NCBI GenBank assembly: GCA_903908555.1 | Contig: CAIVSG010000202.1 | Location: forward strand, 1 to 33,263 | DNA from: an uncultured Chlorobiaceae bacterium | GTDB taxonomy: Bacteria; Bacteroidota; Chlorobiia; Chlorobiales; Chlorobiaceae | DNA length: 33,263 bases | Reading direction: 5' to 3' | Shown: positions 7,041 to 14,488 of the stretch, in pieces | Numbering within the stretch: position 1 is the first letter of the stretch | How the letters are laid out: every line of letters starts with the position of its first letter | Notes under the pieces: model-generated | Seen by the model: the letters and a program-made list of their open reading frames with translations, nothing else | Told to the model about the DNA's origin: nothing | Database searches by the model: none | Translations under genes and position numbers: made by a program

Positions 7041-8834
7041 TCAGGTGCCTTTAAGAGCTATTTCTGCAGGAGCAACAGGAAAAATCACACAGAATACTGT
7101 GCCCTGGTTTACTCTCGAACGAACCTCCACATTCCCTTTGTGGGCAAGAACAATATGCTTGACTATTGAGAGGCCAAGACCTGTTCCACCGAGTTGACGG
7201 GATCGGGCCTTGTCTACCCGGTAAAATCGCTCAAATATTCTGCTGAGATCCTCTTTTGCTATACCAATACCGTTATCCTCCACCTCCACATGAACATTGT
7301 TGTCTCTGCGGAACGCTGAAATCCAGATTGCTCCATTGTGCTCATTAACATATTTAATGGAGTTGTCGAGGAGATTGCGAATAACAATTTCCAGATATAC
7401 TGCATCGGCATGGACTGGCGGAAGATCTTCGGGAATATGGAGATCCAGCTTGATGTGCTTTTTTTCAAGTGACAGTTTTAACAAGCCAATGGATTTCGCA
7501 ATTACACTGTTTATATCCACTGGCATGAGCTGATAGACAATCTGGCCGGACTCTATCCTTGACAGGTCGAGCACATCGTTTACCAAGGCAGTAAGCTGTG
7601 CTGTTGCGTCCAGAATAATTTTCAGAAATTCAGAGGAATGTTGCGGGTCATCCATTGCTCCGTCAAGAAGTGTTTCAGTGTAGCCACTGATGATGGAGAG
7701 AGGCGTGCGGAGCTCGTGTGAGACGCTGGAGACGAAATCCCTTCGTGTTCTCTCCAGATTACGGAGTTTGGTGATGTCGTTCAGGACAAAAACTGTTCCA
7801 TCGAATCGCCGTTCCTTCATCACAGGCATTGAACTGATTTGCATGATGCGCGATCCTTTTGAGCTCGTCACTGTCCTTTCTTCTTTGAGGAGTGTTATAT
7901 GGCTGTTGTGAACTTTTGCGAAAAGCTCTTGCAGCTTGTTGTCAGAAAGATGCCTTATTGGCCGGACCTTGAACATGTCGCCATCAATCCGGAACATTCT
8001 CGATGCTGCGGGATTGACCATGACTATATCACCGCTAGCGTTGGTAACGATTATAGACTCGCGAATACCTGAAAAAACAGCCCGATACCACTCCTCAATG
8101 CGCTGCAAATTGCTGATCTCTTCCCTCATCTCTTTGAATGCATTAGCGAGAGAGCCAATTTCATCACTGCGATGAAGAGGAATACTGTCTGGAAGGTCGC
8201 CGGAAATTCTGTTTTGAGTGATTTCAGCAAGGGTTATGAGCGGCCGGGTAAGAAAAAAAGAGGCCACAAGACCGATAATAAAGGAAAATAGAACTGTCAG
8301 AAAGAAGTCCTGCCCAATGTTATTGCTCATTCCGATATTGAAGCTTTCTATATCGTAGAGAGGTTTGGAAAACCGGAGAATGGCATAGGATTTCGGGACG
8401 CCGACAGGAACTGCCATATAGAGCATCTGCTCTTTTACGGTTTGACTGAGACGGATGTCTTCGCCATAACCTGTTGAAAAAGCAGATATAACTTCCGGTC
8501 TGTCGCGATGGTTTTCTACGATCAACAGCTTGTTTTGTGGAACAAAGGAGTCGCTGATAACGCGTCCATCAAGACCAATGAGCGTGACCCTGATATCAAG
8601 AGTGCTTCCAAGACGATTTACCCATGCATCTGTTGTGCCTGATGATATCTGTTCAATAGGATTGCGGTCAAGAAACTGCTTGTTGTAAAGAAGATCCTTA
8701 CGCAGTTCTTTCTTAATTTCAGAGGTCAGAATAGAGGTCAACTGACTACTAAGGAAGAGATAGCTGATTGCAGAGGCAGAAAAAACAAGTATACCGATAA
8801 CAGCGGCCAGTTTTATAAAAACCTTACTCTGCAT
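7041..8834 (-). CDS. phoR: Phosphate regulon sensor histidine kinase PhoR
   Basis: This inner-membrane histidine kinase is the partner of PhoB. From the ATG at 8834 the protein has 597 residues: TM1 (about 9-30), a periplasmic domain of roughly 145 residues, TM2 (about 178-198), HAMP, PAS (about 255-355), HisKA with the phospho-acceptor in SHELRTP, and an ATPase domain with the N box NLLDNS, G1 DNGIGI and G2 GGTGLGL. The start is chosen because an AGAGGG RBS lies 8 nt upstream and the first residues (MQSKVFIK) lead into TM1. It overlaps phoB by 11 nt. Unlike E. coli PhoR, it has a real periplasmic sensor domain, as in PhoR of Bacillus. Confidence 0.9.
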   Translation of the reverse strand: MQSKVFIKLAAVIGILVFSASAISYLFLSSQLTSILTSEIKKELRKDLLYNKQFLDRNPIEQISSGTTDAWVNRLGSTLDIRVTLIGLDGRVISDSFVPQNKLLIVENHRDRPEVISAFSTGYGEDIRLSQTVKEQMLYMAVPVGVPKSYAILRFSKPLYDIESFNIGMSNNIGQDFFLTVLFSFIIGLVASFFLTRPLITLAEITQNRISGDLPDSIPLHRSDEIGSLANAFKEMREEISNLQRIEEWYRAVFSGIRESIIVTNASGDIVMVNPAASRMFRIDGDMFKVRPIRHLSDNKLQELFAKVHNSHITLLKEERTVTSSKGSRIMQISSMPVMKERRFDGTVFVLNDITKLRNLERTRRDFVSSVSHELRTPLSIISGYTETLLDGAMDDPQHSSEFLKIILDATAQLTALVNDVLDLSRIESGQIVYQLMPVDINSVIAKSIGLLKLSLEKKHIKLDLHIPEDLPPVHADAVYLEIVIRNLLDNSIKYVNEHNGAIWISAFRRDNNVHVEVEDNGIGIAKEDLSRIFERFYRVDKARSRQLGGTGLGLSIVKHIVLAHKGNVEVRSRVNQGTVFCVIFPVAPAEIALKGT

Positions 8835-9534
8835 TGGTTGATCCCTCTTTTTCCTCAAGTTTGTAGCCAAATCCACGAACCGTTTTGATCATACTCCCTG
8901 TGTCACCAAGTTTTTCACGTATTCTGGTTATATGGGTATCAATAGTTCTCGTATTGAGCGTTTTATCGACATTCCATACATCGCTGAGCAACATTTCCCG
9001 TGATTGGGCCTCTCCCTTCCTTTTAATTAATGCAAAAAGAAGTTTGAACTCCATGAGAGTCAGTAAAAGCTCGCGGCCATTGAGTGTAACAATGTGACGA
9101 GTTACATCGATCTTCAGACCGGCAACCTTGAGTACATCCTGAATTTTTCCTGAGTTGCGACGCTCTCTATTGAGAATGGCCCTTATCCTGAGGGTCAGCT
9201 CACGTGGGCTGAATGGCTTGACCACATAGTCATCGACTCCGAGTTCAAAGCCGAGAATCCTGTCTATTTCCTCACCCTTTGCGGTGAGCATGATGATCGG
9301 GAGATCTTTGTGCAGTTGATTTTGTCTGATAGTCCGACATACTTCAAAGCCGCTCATTCCCGGCAGCATGATATCAAGCAATACCAGATCAAAATTTTTC
9401 GATGTAAGTTGTGCAAGTCCATCTTCACCGGAACCTGATAGATGACATGTAAAGCCTGCACGGACGAGATTGTATTCGAGGAGTTTGGAGAGATTCTGGT
9501 CGTCCTCTATAACAAGAAGCATTGGAGCCGGCAT
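8824..9534 (-). CDS. phoB: Phosphate regulon response regulator PhoB (OmpR/PhoB family)
   Basis: This 236-residue response regulator controls phosphate-starvation genes. The receiver domain has the acidic pair at D11-D12, phosphorylation site D54 (LVLLDIMLPGMSG) and K86 (MLTAKGEE). A winged-helix DNA-binding domain ends with the typical TVRGFGYKL segment. The kinase gene overlaps its 3' end, the standard phoBR layout. Start is either the ATG at 9534 or the one four codons later; neither has a strong RBS. The assignment to PhoB rather than another OmpR-type regulator rests on the adjacent PAS-containing kinase and on pstS and pst porin genes next door. Confidence 0.9.
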   Translation of the reverse strand: MPAPMLLVIEDDQNLSKLLEYNLVRAGFTCHLSGSGEDGLAQLTSKNFDLVLLDIMLPGMSGFEVCRTIRQNQLHKDLPIIMLTAKGEEIDRILGFELGVDDYVVKPFSPRELTLRIRAILNRERRNSGKIQDVLKVAGLKIDVTRHIVTLNGRELLLTLMEFKLLFALIKRKGEAQSREMLLSDVWNVDKTLNTRTIDTHITRIREKLGDTGSMIKTVRGFGYKLEEKEGSTNAE

Positions 9535-9771
9535 AGTACATTGTGGTTACAAATTAGAATATCAGAATACCGTTTTTAAGTGATTATTCTTCCGGACTGT
9601 TTCCGCTGATCAATCCAAACCGGGACTTCACCGTTTTTGAGACAACGTTTGATTATAAATCATTTTTAGTAAAGAGAGCCGTGTGAGTTCAGCTTGGATG
9701 TTATTTATCTAATCTATTACATTTCGGAACAATCCGTCCGCCACTCTTGTAGATGTAGTTTTTTAAGATCT
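9535..9771. other. Gene-free leader of phoB
   Basis: No credible gene is seen between phoB and the terminator of pstS. The region is A/T-rich and presumably contains the phoBR promoter. I searched for the 11-bp phased repeats present at the pstC and porin promoters and did not find a convincing set here. A lone TTGTAAC-type element (minus strand, about 9555-9549) is not enough. Confidence 0.5.
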
Positions 9772-9814
9772 AAAAACAAACAGCCTCCCCATAGAGAGGT
9801 GGCTGTTTGTTTTT
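9772..9814 (-). terminator. Rho-independent terminator downstream of pstS
   Basis: A 14-bp perfect stem pairs 9772-9785 (AAAAACAAACAGCC) with 9801-9814 around a 15-nt loop. The A-rich start gives a T run on the minus strand, matching termination of pstS transcription 40 nt after its stop. T runs on both ends would allow bidirectional function. Confidence 0.85.
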
Positions 9815-9855
9815 TTAAATCTTTTTACGGTGAAACGAGGCTCTATTATCAACAA

Positions 9856-10674
9856 TTAATGATAATTGACAAATCCGGTTTCACTGATGATGCGTTTGCC
9901 TGCTTCGGATTTTGCCAAATCAATGAACTGCTTGACAACACCTGTTGGCTGACCATTGGTGTACATGAAGAGCGGACGATGAATCGGGTAGGTGCCATTT
10001 TTTACTGTTTTAACATCAGCCTCTACTCCGTCAACCAGGATTGCTTTCACAGAGCTGTCAACAAAACCAAGACCAATATAACTGATAGCTCCAGGTGTGC
10101 TTGCAACTCGGCTCTTGATAGCGCCATTGCTAGACTGGGTTTCTGCTTTTTTTGAAATTGGATTATCCTTGCCCATAACCAGTTCTTTGAACGAGTCGGC
10201 TGTGCCGCTGTTGGATTCGCGCTGGATGACAACTATACCGGCATTTGGTCCGCCAATCTGGCTCCAGTTGGTATATTTACCCATGTAAATTCCGCGGATC
10301 TGAGCTTTTGAAAGCGCATTGACCCGGTTGCTTGGGTGCAGAACTATAGACAGACCGTCAAGTGCTACAACGTGCTCTACAGGGTTTACGCCTTTGCCTT
10401 TTGCTGCAGCCAGTTCATTGTCTTTCATTGGACGCGACATGGTTGCGATGTCGCAGGTTTTATTGATAAGGCTTTTTGCACCGTTACCTGAACCGGACTC
10501 GCTTACTGTCACCTGGACACCTGTGGTTTTAGTAAAATGATCGGCAAACGCTTTTGCGATAGGACCAACTGTGGTCGAACCGTCAATAACAATTTTACCT
10601 GCCGCCTGGGCTGTACCCGACGCCATAACGCCGAAGACGGTCGCACTTAAAAGTATTTTCTTGAATAGTTTCAT
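9856..10674 (-). CDS. pstS: Phosphate ABC transporter substrate-binding protein PstS
   Basis: The periplasmic phosphate-binding protein of the Pst importer has 272 residues. A signal peptide starts MKLFKK and ends at about AQA. The mature protein has the PstS phosphate-site motifs DGSTTVGP near the N-terminus, SESGSGNG and the central RESNSGT segment. The ATG at 10674 is preferred over an in-frame TTG four codons upstream because it begins the signal peptide. The gene lies 148 nt downstream of a porin gene on the same strand and ends in a strong terminator. Separation from pstCA by 8 kb is unusual. A decayed copy of its 3' end is at 12.2 kb. Confidence 0.95.
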   Translation of the reverse strand: MKLFKKILLSATVFGVMASGTAQAAGKIVIDGSTTVGPIAKAFADHFTKTTGVQVTVSESGSGNGAKSLINKTCDIATMSRPMKDNELAAAKGKGVNPVEHVVALDGLSIVLHPSNRVNALSKAQIRGIYMGKYTNWSQIGGPNAGIVVIQRESNSGTADSFKELVMGKDNPISKKAETQSSNGAIKSRVASTPGAISYIGLGFVDSSVKAILVDGVEADVKTVKNGTYPIHRPLFMYTNGQPTGVVKQFIDLAKSEAGKRIISETGFVNYH

Positions 10675-10822
10675 GGTAATTGTCAAAATTGAGTTAATAA
10701 AATGTAAAGTGAAAAAAATTGTTGTTCATAAACCGGATATACAAGGCTGCCCATCAGCATTAGAAACAGCCCTGCTACCCAGACCCGACACTACACAACA
10801 ACGAAAGAACAACACACAAAGT

Positions 10823-11980
10823 TTAGAACTTTACGGAAGCGTCTACCCACAAGATTTGAGTGGTAGGAATTGGAGCACTGATTGTCTGGAACCTGAAATA
10901 TGACAAGCCAAGCGTCAAGTTCTGCACAAGGTGGTAAGCCGCGGCCAGCTTGATACCTTTAAGATCTACCTGTGTTCCACGGTTACGGTCTGAATCTGTG
11001 AAGCCGGTAACTGCATCTCTCTCGATATAGGCGTATTCAGCGGAAGTGAACCACTGTCCAACCTGCTTGGCATCACCGATTTTTGCCTCAACAAGGTAAC
11101 TGGTCCTTTTTGAGTCGTCGATCGCGGTATAGCGAACGCCATCATTCGTGGCAGTGTTGAAGGCATACTGCGCATTGATCTGCCATGGAAGCGTATCTGT
11201 AAGCTGGCCGCCAACCTTTCCGAAAAGCTCAACAATATTGAAGTCTTTTCCGCTATAGTTGTTAGCTCCTTTTAAGACCATGCCGTTATAATCAAAATTC
11301 ACATAGTCATAATAGGCGGCACCTACCTGATAGTTGATATCGCTGAATTCACCCTTATAACTGGCCTGAGCAGCGAAGAGGTACGCATCATTATATTTAT
11401 TTGTACTACCAACAATCGTGGTATTATTAAGCTCGTTAAGCGGGTAGTATCCTATAACGGCACTTAGCCCGTCTTTTTCTTTGCCTGCTGCATCCTTGCC
11501 GTACTGAAGGGTTGCTCCCTCAAAGGTAAGGTCGCTGTCCCACACGAGATCGTTTACAACAATAAGAGTGCTTGCAACGGCTCTCTTTCCAAGGATTACG
11601 TTCACGTCGCCACAGAGCATAGCTGGATGGTAGTCGATGAAGTACTCATTCAAGAAGACCGGACTGGCATGGAACGTATTGCCAAAGGTCTGGTTGCGTG
11701 AGGTCGTTTCATTAGTTGCCCAATATTGGGTTGATGACACGTCATCCGTTGCGATCTGGACTCCGGCTGACAGTTCTTCGTTGATCCAGGCGTTTGCGCC
11801 GAGACGCAGACGGCCACGGTGGCGATTACGGCTGATGTCCGTTGTCGCAGAATTGCCATCATCAGTTTTTTCAGTTTGGTAGCGATAGCGAACATCGCCT
11901 GCCCAGTTCAGGTCAACAGCTTGCGCGTTGTTGTACCCGAGGGAAGCGGCCAGACCGACCAATAATGCTAATTTCTTCAT
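10823..11980 (-). CDS. Outer-membrane porin, probably phosphate-starvation induced
   Basis: This 385-residue beta-barrel outer-membrane protein has a signal peptide ending AQA at about 20-22. Alternating polar/aromatic strands run through the sequence, and the C-terminus ends in Phe (WVDASVKF), the usual signal for barrel assembly. The N-terminal GDVRYRYQTE and RLRLGANAWI strands match the family of 'putative porins' rather than OprP. Being directly upstream of pstS, and having a candidate Pho box, suggest it lets phosphate or phosphate esters across the outer membrane under starvation, an analogue of OprP/PhoE. Specificity is inference. Confidence 0.8.
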   Translation of the reverse strand: MKKLALLVGLAASLGYNNAQAVDLNWAGDVRYRYQTEKTDDGNSATTDISRNRHRGRLRLGANAWINEELSAGVQIATDDVSSTQYWATNETTSRNQTFGNTFHASPVFLNEYFIDYHPAMLCGDVNVILGKRAVASTLIVVNDLVWDSDLTFEGATLQYGKDAAGKEKDGLSAVIGYYPLNELNNTTIVGSTNKYNDAYLFAAQASYKGEFSDINYQVGAAYYDYVNFDYNGMVLKGANNYSGKDFNIVELFGKVGGQLTDTLPWQINAQYAFNTATNDGVRYTAIDDSKRTSYLVEAKIGDAKQVGQWFTSAEYAYIERDAVTGFTDSDRNRGTQVDLKGIKLAAAYHLVQNLTLGLSYFRFQTISAPIPTTQILWVDASVKF

Positions 11981-12061
11981 AATGATTTATATGATTTGGT
12001 TGTGTGTGATCTTAACATGAAAAATTCCGAACTTGCAATCGCATATCTTCATGCGCCACAT

Positions 12062-12105
12062 AATGTAACCATCACTTTGTTAAGGGTTTGTTACGGGAGT
12101 GTAAC
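12062..12105 (-). promoter_or_regulatory. Candidate Pho box and -10 region upstream of the porin
   Basis: Three 7-nt units repeat at an exact 11-bp period on the plus strand: 12077 (TTGTTAA), 12088 (TTGTTAC) and 12099 (GTGTAAC), with 4-nt spacers GGGT and GGGA. Read on the gene strand they are GTTACAC, GTAACAA and TTAACAA. A -10-like TACATT lies 9 nt further towards the gene (12067-12062). The start codon is about 80 nt downstream. Same spacing and similar units occur upstream of pstC, supporting a shared PhoB site. Confidence 0.6.
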
Positions 12106-12205
12106 ATGATTGTGAACAATAAATAGATCACAAATTCCCGTTGTACTTGTGTTTTTAAATAGGGGCAGACGATGAGAAATGAGAAAGGATTTGACTGTTG
12201 TGAGC

Positions 12206-12311
12206 ACCAATGGACAGTAAACCGGTGCTGTCAAACAGTTCATCGACTTGGCATATTCCACAAGCCGGTAAACACATCATCAGCGCAAAAGGGTTTTTCA
12301 ACTATCATTAC
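12206..12311 (+). pseudogene. Decayed 3' end of a second pstS
   Basis: Read on plus, this stretch encodes a close match to the last 35 residues of the intact PstS: TNGQ, then a stop codon at 12218 in place of Pro, TGAVKQFIDLA, a 1-nt insertion near 12260-12263, then AGKHIISAKGFFNYH. The intact gene has TGVVKQFIDLA and AGKRIISETGFVNYH. The final stop has also been lost (TAC). No matching 5' part was seen upstream. It is a remnant of a duplicated or exchanged pstS in the opposite orientation. Confidence 0.85.
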
Positions 12312-12341
12312 AACTCTGTTCAGACCGTTCTGTTTTCTTTA

Positions 12342-12406
12342 AAAATAGTTAGAATCAAAAAAAGCCGTTCTATCGGACGACGGCTTTTTTTGATTCTAAC
12401 TATTTT
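12342..12406. terminator. 27-bp perfect inverted repeat, likely bidirectional terminator
   Basis: Arms 12342-12368 and 12380-12406 are perfectly complementary with an 11-nt loop. The stem holds A7/T7 runs next to a GCCGT/ACGGC core, so a shorter GC hairpin followed by seven T works as a terminator in either direction. It lies 31 nt after the pstS remnant and probably was that gene's terminator. It now separates it from the pentapeptide gene. Confidence 0.8.
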
Positions 12407-12467
12407 CTTCACATTGAAAGTATGAACTTCAATCGAATTATTCGGCGCTAACACATAAGCTTTGATT

Positions 12468-13745
12468 ATGAACTATATAACCGTGCGTTTTTCCCTGATT
12501 GTTCTCCTCTATACAACTCTTGCGAGCACTCTGTCATTAAAGGCAACAGCTTTTAATAAAGCTCATCTCGAGTCTCTTAATTCCGGAGTGGCATCATGGA
12601 ACAAGATGAGAGATGATCACAAAGAGTTTATCCCCGACCTGACAGGAGCTAACCTTAAGGGGAAAAAACTGAGATGGGTTGATTTACATAATGCAAACCT
12701 ATCCGGGGCAATTCTCAGCCAATCTGATCTCAGCAATGCCAATCTGCAGAACGCTCTCCTTGAAAATGCTCTTTTCAAAAGCACTATGCTGATCAAAGCT
12801 AATCTTGTGAAAGCCGTGTTATGTGGTGCTGATTTTGAAAACGCAGTGCTGGATGGTGCTGATTTTCATAATGCAGTTCTCAAAAAAGCTGTGTTTAAAA
12901 AAGCAGATTGCTCGAATGTCAATATGATGGATTCGGATCTTCAGGGATGCAATTTCCGGGAGGCTACTCTTGCGCATGCAAATCTCAACGGATCGGATTT
13001 AAGAGGCAGCTATCTTTGGAGAGCAAATCTCAGCCGGGCAAAGCTAACAGGTGCAAAGGTATCAGAAACAACGATTCTTGATACAGGCAGGTTCGCTTCC
13101 AAAGCCTGGGCAGATGAACATTCTGCGGTTATGGTTGATGAGCATCCAGTATCATCTTCTGTCAAAACTGTTTCAGTAGATGAAAAAAGGTCGGGAATCA
13201 CTATCCCCCCTACGCGTGCTGATCAACGGGTGATAGAACGCCCTATAGAGGAAAGCAATATTTCCAGCTCAAAAGAGCATATTGATGCACAAAATATATG
13301 GAGTCATGCAGATGGATCTGTTCAGGTGGCTTATGACAAAACTCTGTTCGATAAACTGAAAAGCAATGTGTTCGACTGGAATAAAATGCGAAAACAGGAA
13401 AAAAGTATGGGCATTCAACTCAAGGAAGCGCCACTGGATCACAAAAATCTCAGTTATGCCGATTTAAACCATGCGATACTCTCAGCTTCGAGTTTTCGGG
13501 CATCGGACATGAGTAAGTGCGATCTGCGATTTGCGGACTTAAGGAGATGCGACCTTCAGGAAGCTAACTTAGAGCGAGCGGATCTTGGTGGTGCGGACCT
13601 TCGGGGTGCAAATCTCTGGCGCGCAAATATTGATCGAGCCCGCTTCACAGGCGCAACAGTTTCTAACCAGACCACACTTGGTTCCGGCAGAAAAGCTACT
13701 CAGGAATCAGCAGCTCGTTGGGGAATGATTTTTATTGCAGAATAA
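12468..13745 (+). CDS. Exported pentapeptide-repeat protein with two tandem modules
   Basis: This 425-residue protein has an N-terminal signal/anchor segment and two copies of one module. Each module begins with a W-N-K-M-R motif (about residues 44-48 and 304-308), continues with pentapeptide repeats A-[DN]-L-x-x that form a right-handed quadrilateral beta-helix, and ends with GA-[KT]-VS-x-x-T-x-L-x-x-GR (about 195-209 and 394-408). A non-repetitive Ser/Glu-rich linker of about 80 residues joins them. The ATG at 12468 is preferred over an in-frame TTG two codons upstream. No catalytic motif is seen; such proteins are usually binding or structural. Function unknown; periplasmic or outer-surface location is likely. 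Confidence 0.85.
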   Translation: MNYITVRFSLIVLLYTTLASTLSLKATAFNKAHLESLNSGVASWNKMRDDHKEFIPDLTGANLKGKKLRWVDLHNANLSGAILSQSDLSNANLQNALLENALFKSTMLIKANLVKAVLCGADFENAVLDGADFHNAVLKKAVFKKADCSNVNMMDSDLQGCNFREATLAHANLNGSDLRGSYLWRANLSRAKLTGAKVSETTILDTGRFASKAWADEHSAVMVDEHPVSSSVKTVSVDEKRSGITIPPTRADQRVIERPIEESNISSSKEHIDAQNIWSHADGSVQVAYDKTLFDKLKSNVFDWNKMRKQEKSMGIQLKEAPLDHKNLSYADLNHAILSASSFRASDMSKCDLRFADLRRCDLQEANLERADLGGADLRGANLWRANIDRARFTGATVSNQTTLGSGRKATQESAARWGMIFIAE

Positions 13746-13896
13746 CTTTTTGGGGGTGGCAGTTTTTCAGGAAGCTTAATTTTTATACGCATATTCAGTT
13801 CCATACTGTTAGATCGCTGGTGATATTATGATTTCAACGACTCATCTGCTATCTTTTGAAATAAATAAAATATTCCTAAAACAACGCATGTAATTC

Positions 13897-14283
13897 ATGA
13901 GTGCAGCAACCCGATCCATTGCAGTTCTGATGCTTGTCGGGATGCTTGTTCAGATAAACAGTGTTTTCGTCTGTTACGCGCTCTTCTTTTTAAATCAAAA
14001 GGCAATAGCTGAAACTGCCTGCGAAAAGAAAACGATGGATTGCGACGGGCACTGTTTCCTCCAGAAAAAAATCGCTGCTGCCAGTGAGACCGAGTCAGGA
14101 CCAACTGAGAAGCAGATACCAACCAAAACCCAGCAAGAATTGCTCAACGCAATGCCAGGAATGCTGCCGGCCATGCAACACGCTCCGCTGACAGCAACCA
14201 ATAGCCATATATTTTCCTCCGCTCCCTCCTCTTTTTTACTCGATGGCGTCTTTCGCCATATCGACCATCCGCCGAACACATAG
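13897..14283 (+). CDS. Small exported Cys-motif protein, probably metal-linked
   Basis: This 128-residue protein has an N-terminal hydrophobic segment (about 8-32) and then C-x6-C-x-G-x-C-F-L-x-KK at about 42-58. Small proteins with a similar Cys-Gly-Cys motif are known in Bacteroidota next to TonB-dependent receptors, where they are hypothetical or metal-linked; I recall this from the family, not from a search. The rest is low complexity with Met, Pro and His near the end. The gene ends about 205 nt upstream of the TonB-dependent receptor on the same strand. A role in handling the metal taken up by that receptor is inference. Confidence 0.65.
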   Translation: MSAATRSIAVLMLVGMLVQINSVFVCYALFFLNQKAIAETACEKKTMDCDGHCFLQKKIAAASETESGPTEKQIPTKTQQELLNAMPGMLPAMQHAPLTATNSHIFSSAPSSFLLDGVFRHIDHPPNT

Positions 14284-14488
14284 CTTTACCTGTCAGACTT
14301 GAACGCAAATACCCGTAACCAAGAGTTTTTGGGAGCGTTCTGCCTTGCTATGCTTTGTGCTCGGTGCAACGCATTGGTTGTTAATTAATTTTATGATGAT
14401 TGGAATCAATCTCGGGCAACCTCTCCCTGTGGTGCAGGGTTGACTATTGTTGTCTCCATTTACTCAAACCATTTGTTTACTAATCGAT

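Noticed and set aside
7032-7066. Small CCTGA/TCAGG hairpin between convergent Nudix and phoR genes
   Set aside because: Five-bp stem and no T run; not enough for a terminator call.
9694-10155. Plus-strand open frame overlapping pstS
   Set aside because: It is antisense to the well-supported pstS gene and shows no family resemblance or RBS.
10679-10708. Phased TTTACAT, TTAACTC and TTGACAA units just before pstS
   Set aside because: The spacing is 11 bp, but the last unit ends about 5 nt before the start codon, leaving no room for a promoter downstream; probably chance in A/T-rich DNA.
14284-14488. Possible cobalamin riboswitch before the TonB receptor
   Set aside because: No B12-box (GCCACTG or the AGCCAGGAGACC region) was found on either strand of this leader or upstream of cbiM.
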